64,000 bases of DNA from Mucilaginibacter gossypii. GTDB taxonomy: Bacteria > Bacteroidota > Bacteroidia > Sphingobacteriales > Sphingobacteriaceae. This document shows positions 41,826-50,784 of the stretch, in pieces; the first letter of the stretch is position 1, and every line of letters begins with the position of its first letter. Below the pieces are notes generated by a model. The model was given only the letters and a program-made list of their open reading frames with translations. It did not search any database and had not been told where the DNA came from. The position numbers and the translations under genes are program-made. The DNA is taken from positions 62,001 to 126,000 of the forward strand of contig NZ_FNCG01000017.1 in assembly GCF_900100945.1 (NCBI RefSeq). Reading direction: 5' to 3'.

Positions 41826-44246
41826 ATGGAAGAGTTAGAAAAAGTACAAAGAAAGCTGCCCAACCAGGAAATTGACTATTTTAAGATCGGCAAAATACTC
41901 CTCAGCCGCTGGTACTGGATATTGGCATCCGTCGTTATTACATCAGCTATTTCATACACTTATTTATGGTATACACCCAAAACATATGCCACCGGGGGAA
42001 CACTTAAGGTAGAAGAAAAAAAATCAGAAATTTCTGACATTATCAGTGTAATGACCACGCCCGAACGCGGCCCGTCAAAAATTCAAAGTATAACTTCGGT
42101 ATTAACCAGCCGTACCCTCATCCTAACAGCAATAAAAGACCTCGACTATCGTATCAGCTTTTATATCTCGGGCAGGGTACGTACCTCCGAAACCTATCCG
42201 CAAAAACCTCTCGGTATTACTCTGGTAAAGTTTGATAGCCTTAATTTTTTCCATAGCCTGATAACTTTTAAGCCGGTCAGTGCTCAAAACTTCAATCTTA
42301 CCTATAGCATAAACGGTAAGGAGATCCAAAACAACTACAAATACGGCGATATTGTAACCATTGGCAATACCAGTTTCCGAATTAAATACCCGGGGTCAAT
42401 TCCATCCAAAACAATTTATTTATTTAAGTTCAATATCCCCGAAGATTTTATCGGCCGGGTACAGGGTAATTTATATGCTGGCGAAACAGCAAAAAACTCA
42501 AATATAATTGCCATCCAGCAAACAGATTCCAATCCGCAGTTTGCAGCAGATATACTTAATGCGATTATGAACAATTATGTGATTTTTGACCGAAACCAAA
42601 AGGCGCAGTCAGCTTCACAAATGATCGATTTTATTGACAGTCAGCTGGATTATCTGTCAACTGAAGTAAAAGGCTCTGAAAACTCGATAGAAAAATACAG
42701 GAAAAAATCCAAGATCCTTGACGTTACATCCGCATCAACTACTTCAGTAACCAAGGCAACCGAGCTTGAATCAAACAAATCGTTATTAAAAATACAATTA
42801 ATAGCGCTCGACCAGCTTAGCAGCGAAATAGCCAAGGAAAAAAACAATGTAACCTTAAACTTTAATGTCGGCAGCGCTAATCTACCGTCGTTAGAAGTTA
42901 TGGTAAGCCGCCTGGACAACCTGATTACAGAACGGGCAAGTTTATTAACTACCTATAATGCCGATTCGCAGCCTATTCAAAACATTAACCAAAGCATTAT
43001 CCAAATTAAAACCACCGCTTTAAACAATATAAAACAGATCCGGGCTGGCATCGAAAAAAATATTCAATATGTTGATAATCAACTTGGCCAAGTTAACTCA
43101 ACTATAGCGGCATTGCCTGCCGCCCAGCGTGATATGGTGAGCCTGCAGCGTGATTTTGATATTAATGATAAGGTATACTCTTTTCTGTCCGAAAAAAAAC
43201 TGGAAGCGCAGATCAGCCGTGCCGGGATTTTGCCTGGTGCAACTATTATTGAGCTGGCTCAACCAAACTATAATCCAGTTTCGCCCAATGAACATAATAT
43301 CCACCGTACTGCTACTATATTAGGCTTGGCTATAGGCCTGGGGCTTATCATTCTCATCAGGATATTAAACCCCTATATTTATGATAAGGAAACCATTGAA
43401 AGTCTAACCAGCATACCTATCCTGGGCGTTATCCGAAAATTCCCGTATGCCCTTGACGAAAGCAGCGAACAAATCCTTGCTATCAGCAAACCCAAATCAA
43501 TTTTTGCAGAATCGGTCCGTTCTGTACGTACTAATCTTAGTTTCCTTTCGTCAGAAAAAGCAAGCAAAGTTATTTGTATAACCTCGGAAGTAGCCGGCGA
43601 AGGCAAATCATTTGTTGCCGTAAATTTGTCAAGCACGCTTTCACTTATTGATAAAAAAGTAATATTAATAGGAGCCGATTTACGTCGTTCAAGGCTACAT
43701 AAAACTTTTCATGTGGCCAATGATATTGGCTTGACCAATTACCTTGCACACCAAACTGAAATTGACGATATCATTCATCACTCTGAACAGGAAAACCTCG
43801 ATTTTATAGTGTCGGGGCCCGTACCGCCTAACCCATCAGAGCTACTACACAGCAAAAGGATGAACGCTTTAATTGAAACACTTAAAACAATGTATGATAT
43901 AGTGATGATTGATACCGCTCCCATCGGACTGGTATCAGATGCTATACCGCTTATCAGGATAAGTGACATCAATGTTTTTGTGATCCGGTCTGGCAAATCA
44001 AAATATTATGCCGCAACTGTGCCACAGCGCATAGCGCAGGAATATCACCTCGATAATACCGTGATAATTTTAAATGCATTCGAAGAAGATTTGCTGCATT
44101 CAAGATATTACACTACCAAATTTACCGGCGAAAATGCAGGCACACGATATTACTATTATTCAGATTACAGCGGCTACGAAGGTTCGGGCTATTATCTTGA
44201 TGATGAAAAGAAAAAATGGTGGAATTTAAAACGATGGTTTAAATAA
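41826..44246 (+). CDS. Wzc-like chain-length regulator with BY-kinase domain
   Basis: An 806-residue inner-membrane protein that pairs with the Wza-like channel. A Wzz domain with helices at about 34-52 and 498-516 encloses a long coiled-coil periplasmic part. The cytoplasmic tyrosine-kinase domain has Walker A ITSEVAGEGKSFVAVNLSST near 584-603, Walker A' ILIGADLRRS near 614, and Walker B VMIDTAPIG near 690. The first acidic residue of Walker A' (usually D) is Gly. The C-terminus is a tyrosine cluster (RYYYYSDYSGYEGSGYYLDD), the autophosphorylation tail. It probably controls polymer length and export by its phosphorylation cycle. Confidence 0.94.
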   Translation: MEELEKVQRKLPNQEIDYFKIGKILLSRWYWILASVVITSAISYTYLWYTPKTYATGGTLKVEEKKSEISDIISVMTTPERGPSKIQSITSVLTSRTLILTAIKDLDYRISFYISGRVRTSETYPQKPLGITLVKFDSLNFFHSLITFKPVSAQNFNLTYSINGKEIQNNYKYGDIVTIGNTSFRIKYPGSIPSKTIYLFKFNIPEDFIGRVQGNLYAGETAKNSNIIAIQQTDSNPQFAADILNAIMNNYVIFDRNQKAQSASQMIDFIDSQLDYLSTEVKGSENSIEKYRKKSKILDVTSASTTSVTKATELESNKSLLKIQLIALDQLSSEIAKEKNNVTLNFNVGSANLPSLEVMVSRLDNLITERASLLTTYNADSQPIQNINQSIIQIKTTALNNIKQIRAGIEKNIQYVDNQLGQVNSTIAALPAAQRDMVSLQRDFDINDKVYSFLSEKKLEAQISRAGILPGATIIELAQPNYNPVSPNEHNIHRTATILGLAIGLGLIILIRILNPYIYDKETIESLTSIPILGVIRKFPYALDESSEQILAISKPKSIFAESVRSVRTNLSFLSSEKASKVICITSEVAGEGKSFVAVNLSSTLSLIDKKVILIGADLRRSRLHKTFHVANDIGLTNYLAHQTEIDDIIHHSEQENLDFIVSGPVPPNPSELLHSKRMNALIETLKTMYDIVMIDTAPIGLVSDAIPLIRISDINVFVIRSGKSKYYAATVPQRIAQEYHLDNTVIILNAFEEDLLHSRYYTTKFTGENAGTRYYYYSDYSGYEGSGYYLDDEKKKWWNLKRWFK

Positions 44247-44282
44247 GCTTGTTTATTTAAAAAGATTGTTACTAAAATCAAT

Positions 44283-44780
44283 ATGGCAGTAAACAAATGG
44301 TACCCGGTTTACACCAACCCACGAGCCGAAAAAAAGGCATATGAAGCATTAGTGAGCAAAGGCATTAATGTTTACCTGCCCCTGCACCGTCAGCTTAAAC
44401 AATGGAGCGACCGCAGAAAATGGGTTGAGGAACCATTGTTAAAATCATACCTGTTTGTAAATATTGCCGAACAAGAGCAGGCCGAAGTGTTAATGACCAA
44501 AGGCATTGCGCGGTTCCTTTATTTTTCGGGCAAGCCTGCAGTTATGCCTGATAAGCAGATCCATGAACTTAAATTACTCATGGCAAGTCCATATGAACTG
44601 GAGGTAACAGAGGAAGACCTGCAGCCGGGCGAGAAGATTATCATCAGAGCAGGTGTACTAAAGGGCATGACAGGCGAAGTTGTATCACGCAGATCGCAAA
44701 AACAACTGATATTACGCCTGGAAAGTATTGGTTACTCTATTATCGTTAATGTTGCTGCATCGCTAATTGAGCGGTTTTAA
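44283..44780 (+). CDS. UpxY-family NusG-like transcription antiterminator
   Basis: A 165-residue NusG paralogue: NGN domain at 5-105 (WYPVYTNPRAEKKAYEALVS, YLPLHRQLKQW, PLLKSYLFVNI) and a KOW motif near 115-140 (PGEKIIIRAGVLKGMTGEVV). In Bacteroides such UpxY proteins lead each capsule operon and let RNA polymerase read long polysaccharide operons. Here it lies third, after the export genes, and directly before the roughly 19-kb biosynthetic stretch. It probably acts on the downstream genes of its own operon; that is inference. Confidence 0.92.
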   Translation: MAVNKWYPVYTNPRAEKKAYEALVSKGINVYLPLHRQLKQWSDRRKWVEEPLLKSYLFVNIAEQEQAEVLMTKGIARFLYFSGKPAVMPDKQIHELKLLMASPYELEVTEEDLQPGEKIIIRAGVLKGMTGEVVSRRSQKQLILRLESIGYSIIVNVAASLIERF

Positions 44781-44850
44781 AATAAAAGGAATTGTTTTGG
44801 ACAACAGATAATATTTCATTATTTGCGCCGAAAATTCAATAAATAGACAG

Positions 44851-44909
44851 CTTGTGCCCTGCAACACAAGTGATTAATAGCTAATTAGTTACAAGACATC
44901 AATGTAACT
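44851..44909 (+). promoter_or_regulatory. Two-hairpin leader between antiterminator and asnB-like gene
   Basis: CTTGTG (44851-44856) pairs with CACAAG (44865-44870); AGTTAC (44887-44892) pairs with GTAACT (44904-44909). They lie in a 160-bp gap, much longer than the other gaps in this operon. The location right after the antiterminator gene makes a recruitment (ops-like) or pausing element possible. Confidence 0.35.
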
Positions 44910-44940
44910 TACGGGGCGAAGCTATGAAATTTAATGAACA

Positions 44941-46728
44941 ATGTGCCGTATAGCAGGAATCGTTTCTGAAAAAATATCCCAGAACGAGATCAGGAATAGC
45001 GTAAAATTAATGTGCCACGCGTTACAGCATGGCGGGCCGGATGATGAGGGCATATTTGAAGATAAAAAAGCCTGCCTTGTTTTCGGTCACCGCAGGTTAT
45101 CAATTATTGACCTCAGCAGCAACGGGCATCAGCCCATGACAGATGTGGGCCAAAATGCATGGATCACCTTCAATGGCGAAATTTACAACTACCCTGAATT
45201 AAAACAGGAATTGCTAAGATCAGGAGCACAATTTAAGTCAGGCACTGATACCGAAGTTATACTCCAGGCCTATCTTAATTGGGGCACTGCAGCTTTTTCA
45301 AGGTTCAGAGGTATGTTTGCTTTTGCCTTGTATGATGTTGGCAAAGCCCTTACTTACCTTGTACGTGATACTACCGGTATAAAACCGCTATATTATTCGG
45401 CTGTAAACAACGAGCTTTGTTTTGCATCTGAAGTGCGGGCATTTAAACAGTCGGGACTGAATATCGAAAAAGATCCGGACTGGCCGGTAAGACTACTGGC
45501 ATTTGGCCATATTCCTGAACCCTATACCACATTAAAAAATGTATTCAGCTTGCCCAAAGGACATTTTTTATGCTGGGACCACAGGAGTGCAGGGTATACT
45601 TTAAGCAAATATCACATTGATGGTTTGCAAAATGTAATAACCGATAAAAACGAAGCCCATCGGATAATCTACAATGCACTTAGCCTGGGCGTAAAAAGGC
45701 AATTAATTGCCGATGCACCCATAGGTGTATTTTTAAGCGGGGGGATTGATTCAAGCCTGCTCACAATGCTGGCCAATCGGCAAAAAAAAGAGCAACTTAA
45801 AACCATTTCTATATTTTTTGATGAAAAAAGTTATGATGAACGCAGCTATCAAAACATCATTAACAATAAAATAAATGGCCAAAACTTTTCACACCTGGTA
45901 AAACAATCAGATTTTGAAGCGTTTTTTTCGCAAATCATGGATGCTATGGATATGCCTACCACCGATGGCATTAACGGCTGGTTTATAAGTAAATATGCCC
46001 ATGACGATGGTTTGAAGGCGGTATTATCAGGTGTGGGCGCCGATGAACTTTTTGGAGGTTATCCCTCATTTAACCGCATAAAATATCTTGGCTATCTGCG
46101 TAAACTGCCATCATGGATGTTAAAGATATCCAGTCATTTTTTGCCTGATCATTATAAGAGATTGGCATTCCTCGCTGTTAACCATCCCGTAGCTGATTAC
46201 CTGGCTTTGCGTGGATTGTTTTCATTGGCTGATGTTTCTGCTCTACTGGATACGAGCATTGATCATATTAATGATGTATTGTTCGGCACAGCTTTGTCGC
46301 CCGCACCACACGGGTATAATAACGAACATGCAGAATGGTTTGAAACGCATTTCTACATGCAAAACCAATTACTTAGGGATACCGATATAATGAGCATGAA
46401 TCATGGCCTTGAAGTCAGGGTTCCGTTTTTGGATGAAGATTTTAACCGTGCAGCCCGGAATATCGCACCAGCCATCAGATTTAATAAACGCCAGCCGAAA
46501 AAACTTCTTATTGAAAGTTTCAACAACCTTATTCCGCCTGAAGTTTGGAACAGGCCCAAAATGGGTTTCACATTCCCCTTACAAAAATGGATGAAGGAGC
46601 ACCGGCTAATTAGCGATACTGATAATTACAAAGGAAAAGCGGCACAAAATGTTATAAAACAGTTTAAAAACGACAGCATTCATTGGTCAAAGGCTTTTGC
46701 CTTGTATCAGGTTCAAAATGATGGCTAA
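44941..46728 (+). CDS. Asparagine-synthase-like amidotransferase (glutamine-hydrolysing)
   Basis: A 595-residue class II glutamine amidotransferase fused to an AMP-forming synthase domain. Cys2 (MCRIAGIV) is the glutaminase nucleophile; RLSIIDLS, FNGEIYNY and TDTEVILQAY follow. The synthetase part has the PP-loop FLSGGIDSSLL near 264-274 and GVGADELFGGY. In polysaccharide loci such AsnB-like proteins are thought to amidate uronic-acid sugars rather than to make asparagine; that is an inference from position between the antiterminator and glycosyltransferases. Its stop overlaps the next start by 8 bp (ATGGCTAA). Confidence 0.9.
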   Translation: MCRIAGIVSEKISQNEIRNSVKLMCHALQHGGPDDEGIFEDKKACLVFGHRRLSIIDLSSNGHQPMTDVGQNAWITFNGEIYNYPELKQELLRSGAQFKSGTDTEVILQAYLNWGTAAFSRFRGMFAFALYDVGKALTYLVRDTTGIKPLYYSAVNNELCFASEVRAFKQSGLNIEKDPDWPVRLLAFGHIPEPYTTLKNVFSLPKGHFLCWDHRSAGYTLSKYHIDGLQNVITDKNEAHRIIYNALSLGVKRQLIADAPIGVFLSGGIDSSLLTMLANRQKKEQLKTISIFFDEKSYDERSYQNIINNKINGQNFSHLVKQSDFEAFFSQIMDAMDMPTTDGINGWFISKYAHDDGLKAVLSGVGADELFGGYPSFNRIKYLGYLRKLPSWMLKISSHFLPDHYKRLAFLAVNHPVADYLALRGLFSLADVSALLDTSIDHINDVLFGTALSPAPHGYNNEHAEWFETHFYMQNQLLRDTDIMSMNHGLEVRVPFLDEDFNRAARNIAPAIRFNKRQPKKLLIESFNNLIPPEVWNRPKMGFTFPLQKWMKEHRLISDTDNYKGKAAQNVIKQFKNDSIHWSKAFALYQVQNDG

Positions 46729-47839
46729 AAATGTAATTCTTTTTACTTTACAAACATTTAGCACTACCGGCGGCATCCAGAAAATGACACGCACACTTGG
46801 TCATTCCTTGCATCGTGCTGCCTTAAAAAACAATTGGAATTTTGAGCTTTGGTCGGCTTATGATAAGCAGGATGACCTGATGGCGCAATATTTACCTTCT
46901 GCAAATTTCAAAGGGTTTGGCATAAACCGGGCAGGTTTTGTTTTGGAAACCATCGGCCATTCGGCAAAGCCCCATGTTGCTATATTAAGTCATATTAACC
47001 TGGCCATCATTGGCCTGTTAATTAAACTGATTAACCCTAAATGCCGGTTATGGCTTGTAGCACACGGCATTGAGGTTTGGCGTCCGCTTTCGTTTTTAAA
47101 GCGGCTGACGCTTAAACACTGCGACTGCGTAATTTGTGTAAGCAATTATACCAAACAGCAAATGATAAAAAGGCATAACCTGAATGCAGATAAATGCATT
47201 GTGCTGAATAATGCAATTGACCCATTTATGCGTTTGCCCGATATCTTCGCGAAGCCACAAAAACTGTTGCGCCGTTATGGTTTAAACCACGATGATTTTA
47301 TCATATTTTCGTTAACACGCATGGCATCTACCGAGCTATACAAAGGGTATGACCAGGTAATTAGTGCCTTGGGCAGCCTTAAGTCACAATTTCCGCAAAT
47401 AAAATATATACTTTCGGGCAAATATGATGAGCAGGAACACATCCGTATAAAAGAATTAATAGCGGCGCATGATGTAACGGAACAGGTAATTTTAACCGGC
47501 TTTATTGATGAAGCCGAACTCACCGACCATTTCCTGCTGGCCGACCTGTTTGTTTTACCAAGCAAAAAGGAGGGATTTGGCATTGTATTTATTGAAGCTC
47601 TTGCCTGCGGCTTACCCGTTATTTGTGGCAATGCCGATGGTAGTATTGACGCCATCCGGAACGGCGAACTGGGAGAAGCCATTGACCCGGACAACCTTAC
47701 CGAACTTAACAAAGCAATAACAAAGCATTTGCAAAAACACTTAGCTGCTGATACCCGCAAAAGCTTACAGGAAAAATGTTTAAGCCATTTTAACGAGCAC
47801 GATTATATGACCAAACTTGAGCAGCTGATAAATGACTGA
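46721..47839 (+). CDS. Glycosyltransferase family 4
   Basis: A 372-residue GT-B retaining glycosyltransferase. The N-terminal acceptor domain begins NVILFTLQTFSTTGGIQKMT; the donor domain has SLTRMASTELYKGYDQVISA near 195-214 and the EX7E motif in SKKEGFGIVFIEALACGLPV near 280-300, the nucleotide-sugar site. The start is placed at ATG 46721 because of the 8-bp ATGGCTAA overlap with the preceding gene; an ATG one codon earlier is equivalent. The stop is overlapped by the exporter permease in the same way (ATGACTGA). Confidence 0.92.
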   Translation: MAKNVILFTLQTFSTTGGIQKMTRTLGHSLHRAALKNNWNFELWSAYDKQDDLMAQYLPSANFKGFGINRAGFVLETIGHSAKPHVAILSHINLAIIGLLIKLINPKCRLWLVAHGIEVWRPLSFLKRLTLKHCDCVICVSNYTKQQMIKRHNLNADKCIVLNNAIDPFMRLPDIFAKPQKLLRRYGLNHDDFIIFSLTRMASTELYKGYDQVISALGSLKSQFPQIKYILSGKYDEQEHIRIKELIAAHDVTEQVILTGFIDEAELTDHFLLADLFVLPSKKEGFGIVFIEALACGLPVICGNADGSIDAIRNGELGEAIDPDNLTELNKAITKHLQKHLAADTRKSLQEKCLSHFNEHDYMTKLEQLIND

Positions 47840-48695
47840 TTTGCATCCGGAAAAGTGGGACATCGAAATAAATGCGAAAGGCAGCCTGCTCGACCTTAAG
47901 CTTAAAGAGGTGTGGCATTACCGCGACCTGCTTGTGCTACTCGTTAGGCGCGATTTTATTTCCTTTTATAAGCAAACCATTTTGGGTCCGGTGTGGTTTT
48001 TTATTCAGCCGGTTATTACTATCCTGTTTTATACCCTGATATTTGGCAATTTGGCCGGCATCCCGGTTGATGGCCTGCCAAAGCCACTTTTTTACCTGGC
48101 CGGCACCATCATTTGGAACTATTTTGCCGATTGCCTGAACAAAACGTCAACTGTTTTTAAAGATAATGCCGGTATACTTGGCAAGGTATATTTTCCAAGA
48201 CTTATTATGCCCCTAAGTATTGTACTTTCAAACTTGATCCGTTTCGCGGTTCAGTTTCTACTTTTCATAATCCTGTACATCATATTTATCTTAAAGGGCG
48301 AACATATTATTCCCAATATAGCAGCCTTGCTGCTGCCATTACTCATTATCATGATAGCATCACTGGGTTTAGGCTTAGGTATGATCATATCGGCTGTTAC
48401 CACAAAATACAGGGATATAGCGTTTATAGTAGCCTTTGGCGTACCACTTTTAATGTATGCAACAACGGTTATATACCCTTTATCGGTGGCACAGGCTAAA
48501 TATCCTAAATACAGCTGGCTTATTAAGTTTAACCCCATTACGGCCATAATTGAAACGTTCAGGTATGGCTGTTTAGGCAAAGGAAGCTTTAACTGGGAGC
48601 TGTTAGCTTACAGTATCGTTAGCACTATTGTAATACTGCTTACAGGCATAGTAATATTTAATAAGGTTGAAAAAACTTTTGTTGATACTGTATAA
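47832..48695 (+). CDS. ABC-2 polysaccharide exporter permease (Wzm-like)
   Basis: A 287-residue inner-membrane permease that moves an undecaprenyl-linked glycan across the membrane. The hydrophilic N-terminal segment (WHYRDLLVLLVRRDFISFYK) is the interface helix of O-antigen permeases, followed by QTILGPVWFFIQPVITILFY and about six membrane helices. FNPITAIIETFRY near 234 is conserved in this family. The ATPase gene follows directly, so the two form the transporter. No Wzx flippase or Wzy polymerase was found in the window. Confidence 0.93.
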   Translation: MTDLHPEKWDIEINAKGSLLDLKLKEVWHYRDLLVLLVRRDFISFYKQTILGPVWFFIQPVITILFYTLIFGNLAGIPVDGLPKPLFYLAGTIIWNYFADCLNKTSTVFKDNAGILGKVYFPRLIMPLSIVLSNLIRFAVQFLLFIILYIIFILKGEHIIPNIAALLLPLLIIMIASLGLGLGMIISAVTTKYRDIAFIVAFGVPLLMYATTVIYPLSVAQAKYPKYSWLIKFNPITAIIETFRYGCLGKGSFNWELLAYSIVSTIVILLTGIVIFNKVEKTFVDTV

Positions 48696-49961
48696 ATGAG
48701 CAAGGCAATAAAAGTTGAAAACTTATCAAAAGCCTACCAACTAGGCGATTTTGGTACGGGCACTATCTCCCGCGACCTGGAGCGTTTTTGGGCACATCTG
48801 CGGGGTAAGGAAGATCCTTTTTTAAAAATAGGCGAAGTGAATGATCGTACCATCAAAGGCGAAAGTGATGTGGTATGGAGCTTGAACAATATTAATTTTG
48901 AAGTTGAACAGGGCGATGCTGTTGGCATTATAGGCCGCAACGGAGCAGGTAAAAGTACCCTGCTTAAAATTTTAAGCCGTGTTACCTCTCCTACTACCGG
49001 CTCGGTAAAACTAAAGGGCCGGATAGCCAGTTTACTTGAAGTAGGCACAGGTTTCCACCCGGAACTGAGCGGGAGGGAAAATATTTATCTCAATGGTGCC
49101 ATACTGGGGATGCGCAAGGCCGAGATCAGACAAAAGTTTGATGAGATCGTGAGTTTTTCGGGGGTTGAAAGGTATATCGACACGCCGGTTAAGCGTTACT
49201 CATCGGGAATGTATGTACGGTTAGCCTTTGCGGTGGCTGCGCACCTTGAAAGCGAAATTTTGATAGTAGATGAAGTACTGGCAGTTGGCGATGCCGAGTT
49301 TCAGAAAAAATGCCTCGGTAAAATGGGACAGGTAAGCATGAACGAAGGGCGCACGGTTTTGTTTGTAAGCCACAACATGGCCGCGGTGAAAACATTATGT
49401 AACCGGGGCATTGTGCTTGCAAACGGGCAGTTGATATATGAAAACAAACAGCTCGAAGCAGTAGGCTTTTATCAAACCAATAACAATACCCGGTCAACAT
49501 TTGAACACCAGGGCGATCTAACCTCAGCACCTGGGAATGAAAATATAAAAGTGCTTAAATTCGTCATCCGGCCGCTTACCGGCGACAGTATCTCCATTTC
49601 GACAGGCATTAGCTTAGAGATGATCTTTTTTAATCAAAAAACGGGCATTAACCTAGATGCAACCTTTGAATTAAAAAATAGTGATGAAATCCCCGTATTT
49701 CATAACGGCGTGCTTATATCAACCAATAATGATTCAAAAACCGGGTTTTACACGGTTAAGTGTACTATTCCGCCTAACCTGTTGAACGCCGGCAATTATT
49801 CATTCAAGTTGATTTTTGGCGAAAATCAACGTTACCAATTATTTGGTGCTGATGATTTTATCGGGTTTGAGGTTGAAAACGAAAGTAAAGGAAGTAACAG
49901 CGCTTTAGCTCCGGGTGTAATTCACCCTAAACTTGATTTTGATATTAGTTACCAGGCATAA
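48696..49961 (+). CDS. ABC exporter ATPase with Wzt-type C-terminal glycan-binding domain
   Basis: A 421-residue cytosolic ATPase that powers the preceding permease. Walker A GIIGRNGAGKST near 76-87, ABC signature YSSGMYVRLAFA near 167-178, Walker B ILIVDEVLAVGD near 186-197, and the H-loop FVSHNMAA. From about 260 an extra beta-sandwich domain (LKFVIRPLTGDSISISTGIS) resembles Wzt-C, which in O-antigen exporters recognises the capped, non-reducing end of the finished chain. This predicts that the chain carries a specific terminal group, relevant to the sugar-modifying genes that follow. Confidence 0.94.
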   Translation: MSKAIKVENLSKAYQLGDFGTGTISRDLERFWAHLRGKEDPFLKIGEVNDRTIKGESDVVWSLNNINFEVEQGDAVGIIGRNGAGKSTLLKILSRVTSPTTGSVKLKGRIASLLEVGTGFHPELSGRENIYLNGAILGMRKAEIRQKFDEIVSFSGVERYIDTPVKRYSSGMYVRLAFAVAAHLESEILIVDEVLAVGDAEFQKKCLGKMGQVSMNEGRTVLFVSHNMAAVKTLCNRGIVLANGQLIYENKQLEAVGFYQTNNNTRSTFEHQGDLTSAPGNENIKVLKFVIRPLTGDSISISTGISLEMIFFNQKTGINLDATFELKNSDEIPVFHNGVLISTNNDSKTGFYTVKCTIPPNLLNAGNYSFKLIFGENQRYQLFGADDFIGFEVENESKGSNSALAPGVIHPKLDFDISYQA

Positions 49962-49967
49962 CAGCAT

Positions 49968-50372
49968 ATGGAAGCCCCGCGCATCATACAATTGCCCAAG
50001 TTTTTAGACGACCGGGGAAACCTTTCTTTCATTGAAGAAAACAACCATATCCCCTTTAAAATTGAGCGTACCTATTGGATTTATGACGTACCCGGCGGCG
50101 AACGGCGTGGCGGCCACGCTTATTTAAACCTGCAGGAATTTATTGTCGCTATTAGTGGCAGCTTCGACGTTGTGCTTCATGATGGTGTAAAGGAAATGCG
50201 GTATAGCCTTAACCGTTCATATTATGGGCTGTATGTTCCGAAAATGATGTGGCGGGAGATTGAGAACTTCTCGACCAATTCACTTGCCCTGATCCTGACC
50301 AACGGCAAGTATGATGTAAATGAATATATCAGGGGTTTTGATCAATTTGTGAGTTGCAAACATGGAAGGTAA
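49968..50372 (+). CDS. FdtA/QdtA-type sugar 3,4-ketoisomerase-like cupin (first of pair, altered active site)
   Basis: A 134-residue small cupin of the WxcM/FdtA family, whose members convert dTDP-4-keto-6-deoxyglucose to the 3-keto isomer. Family landmarks: DDRGNLSFIE near 14, RTYWIYDVPGGERRGGHAYL near 34-53, and SGSFDVVLHDG. The catalytic HxH of characterised members reads HAY here: the second His has become Tyr. Its start ATG is 6 bp after the exporter ATPase stop. The second cupin begins inside its last codons. Whether it is an active isomerase or a partner subunit is open. Confidence 0.85.
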   Translation: MEAPRIIQLPKFLDDRGNLSFIEENNHIPFKIERTYWIYDVPGGERRGGHAYLNLQEFIVAISGSFDVVLHDGVKEMRYSLNRSYYGLYVPKMMWREIENFSTNSLALILTNGKYDVNEYIRGFDQFVSCKHGR

Positions 50373-50784
50373 AATATCAACTGTTTTTGATTGTAACATC
50401 ATCCACCTTAACCGTATTCATAACCGGGCCGGTAACATCACTCCTGTTGAAAACAATATCCATATCCCCTTTGCTGTTAAACGGGTATATTATTTGTATG
50501 ATATCCCGGGAGGAGAATCACGCGCGGCGCACGGACATAAGCAGCTTGAACAATTTATCGTAGCAGCCAGTGGCAGCTTTGATATCACTATTGACGATGG
50601 TATCAACAAAAAAACAGTACAGTTAAACCGCCCGTACATAGGGTTGCATATCCAGCCCGGCATCTGGCGCGATATTTCAAATTTTTCGTCGGGTGCTATT
50701 TGCCTTGTATTAGCTTCTATGTTGTATACAGAAGCCGATTATCTAAGAGAGTACAAACAGTTCAAAGATTACAAATCATTATAA
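50362..50784 (+). CDS. FdtA/QdtA-type sugar 3,4-ketoisomerase-like cupin (second of pair, HxH intact)
   Basis: A 140-residue cupin paralogous to the preceding one: RVYYLYDIPGGESRAAHGHK near 41-60 and LEQFIVAASGSFDITIDDGI. The HGH motif retains both His residues used for proton transfer in FdtA/QdtA enzymes. It overlaps the first cupin by 11 bp and is followed directly by a GTG-start GNAT gene, so it is certainly in the same transcript. It probably supplies the 3-keto sugar for the DegT aminotransferase at 53362. Confidence 0.88.
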   Translation: MEGKISTVFDCNIIHLNRIHNRAGNITPVENNIHIPFAVKRVYYLYDIPGGESRAAHGHKQLEQFIVAASGSFDITIDDGINKKTVQLNRPYIGLHIQPGIWRDISNFSSGAICLVLASMLYTEADYLREYKQFKDYKSL

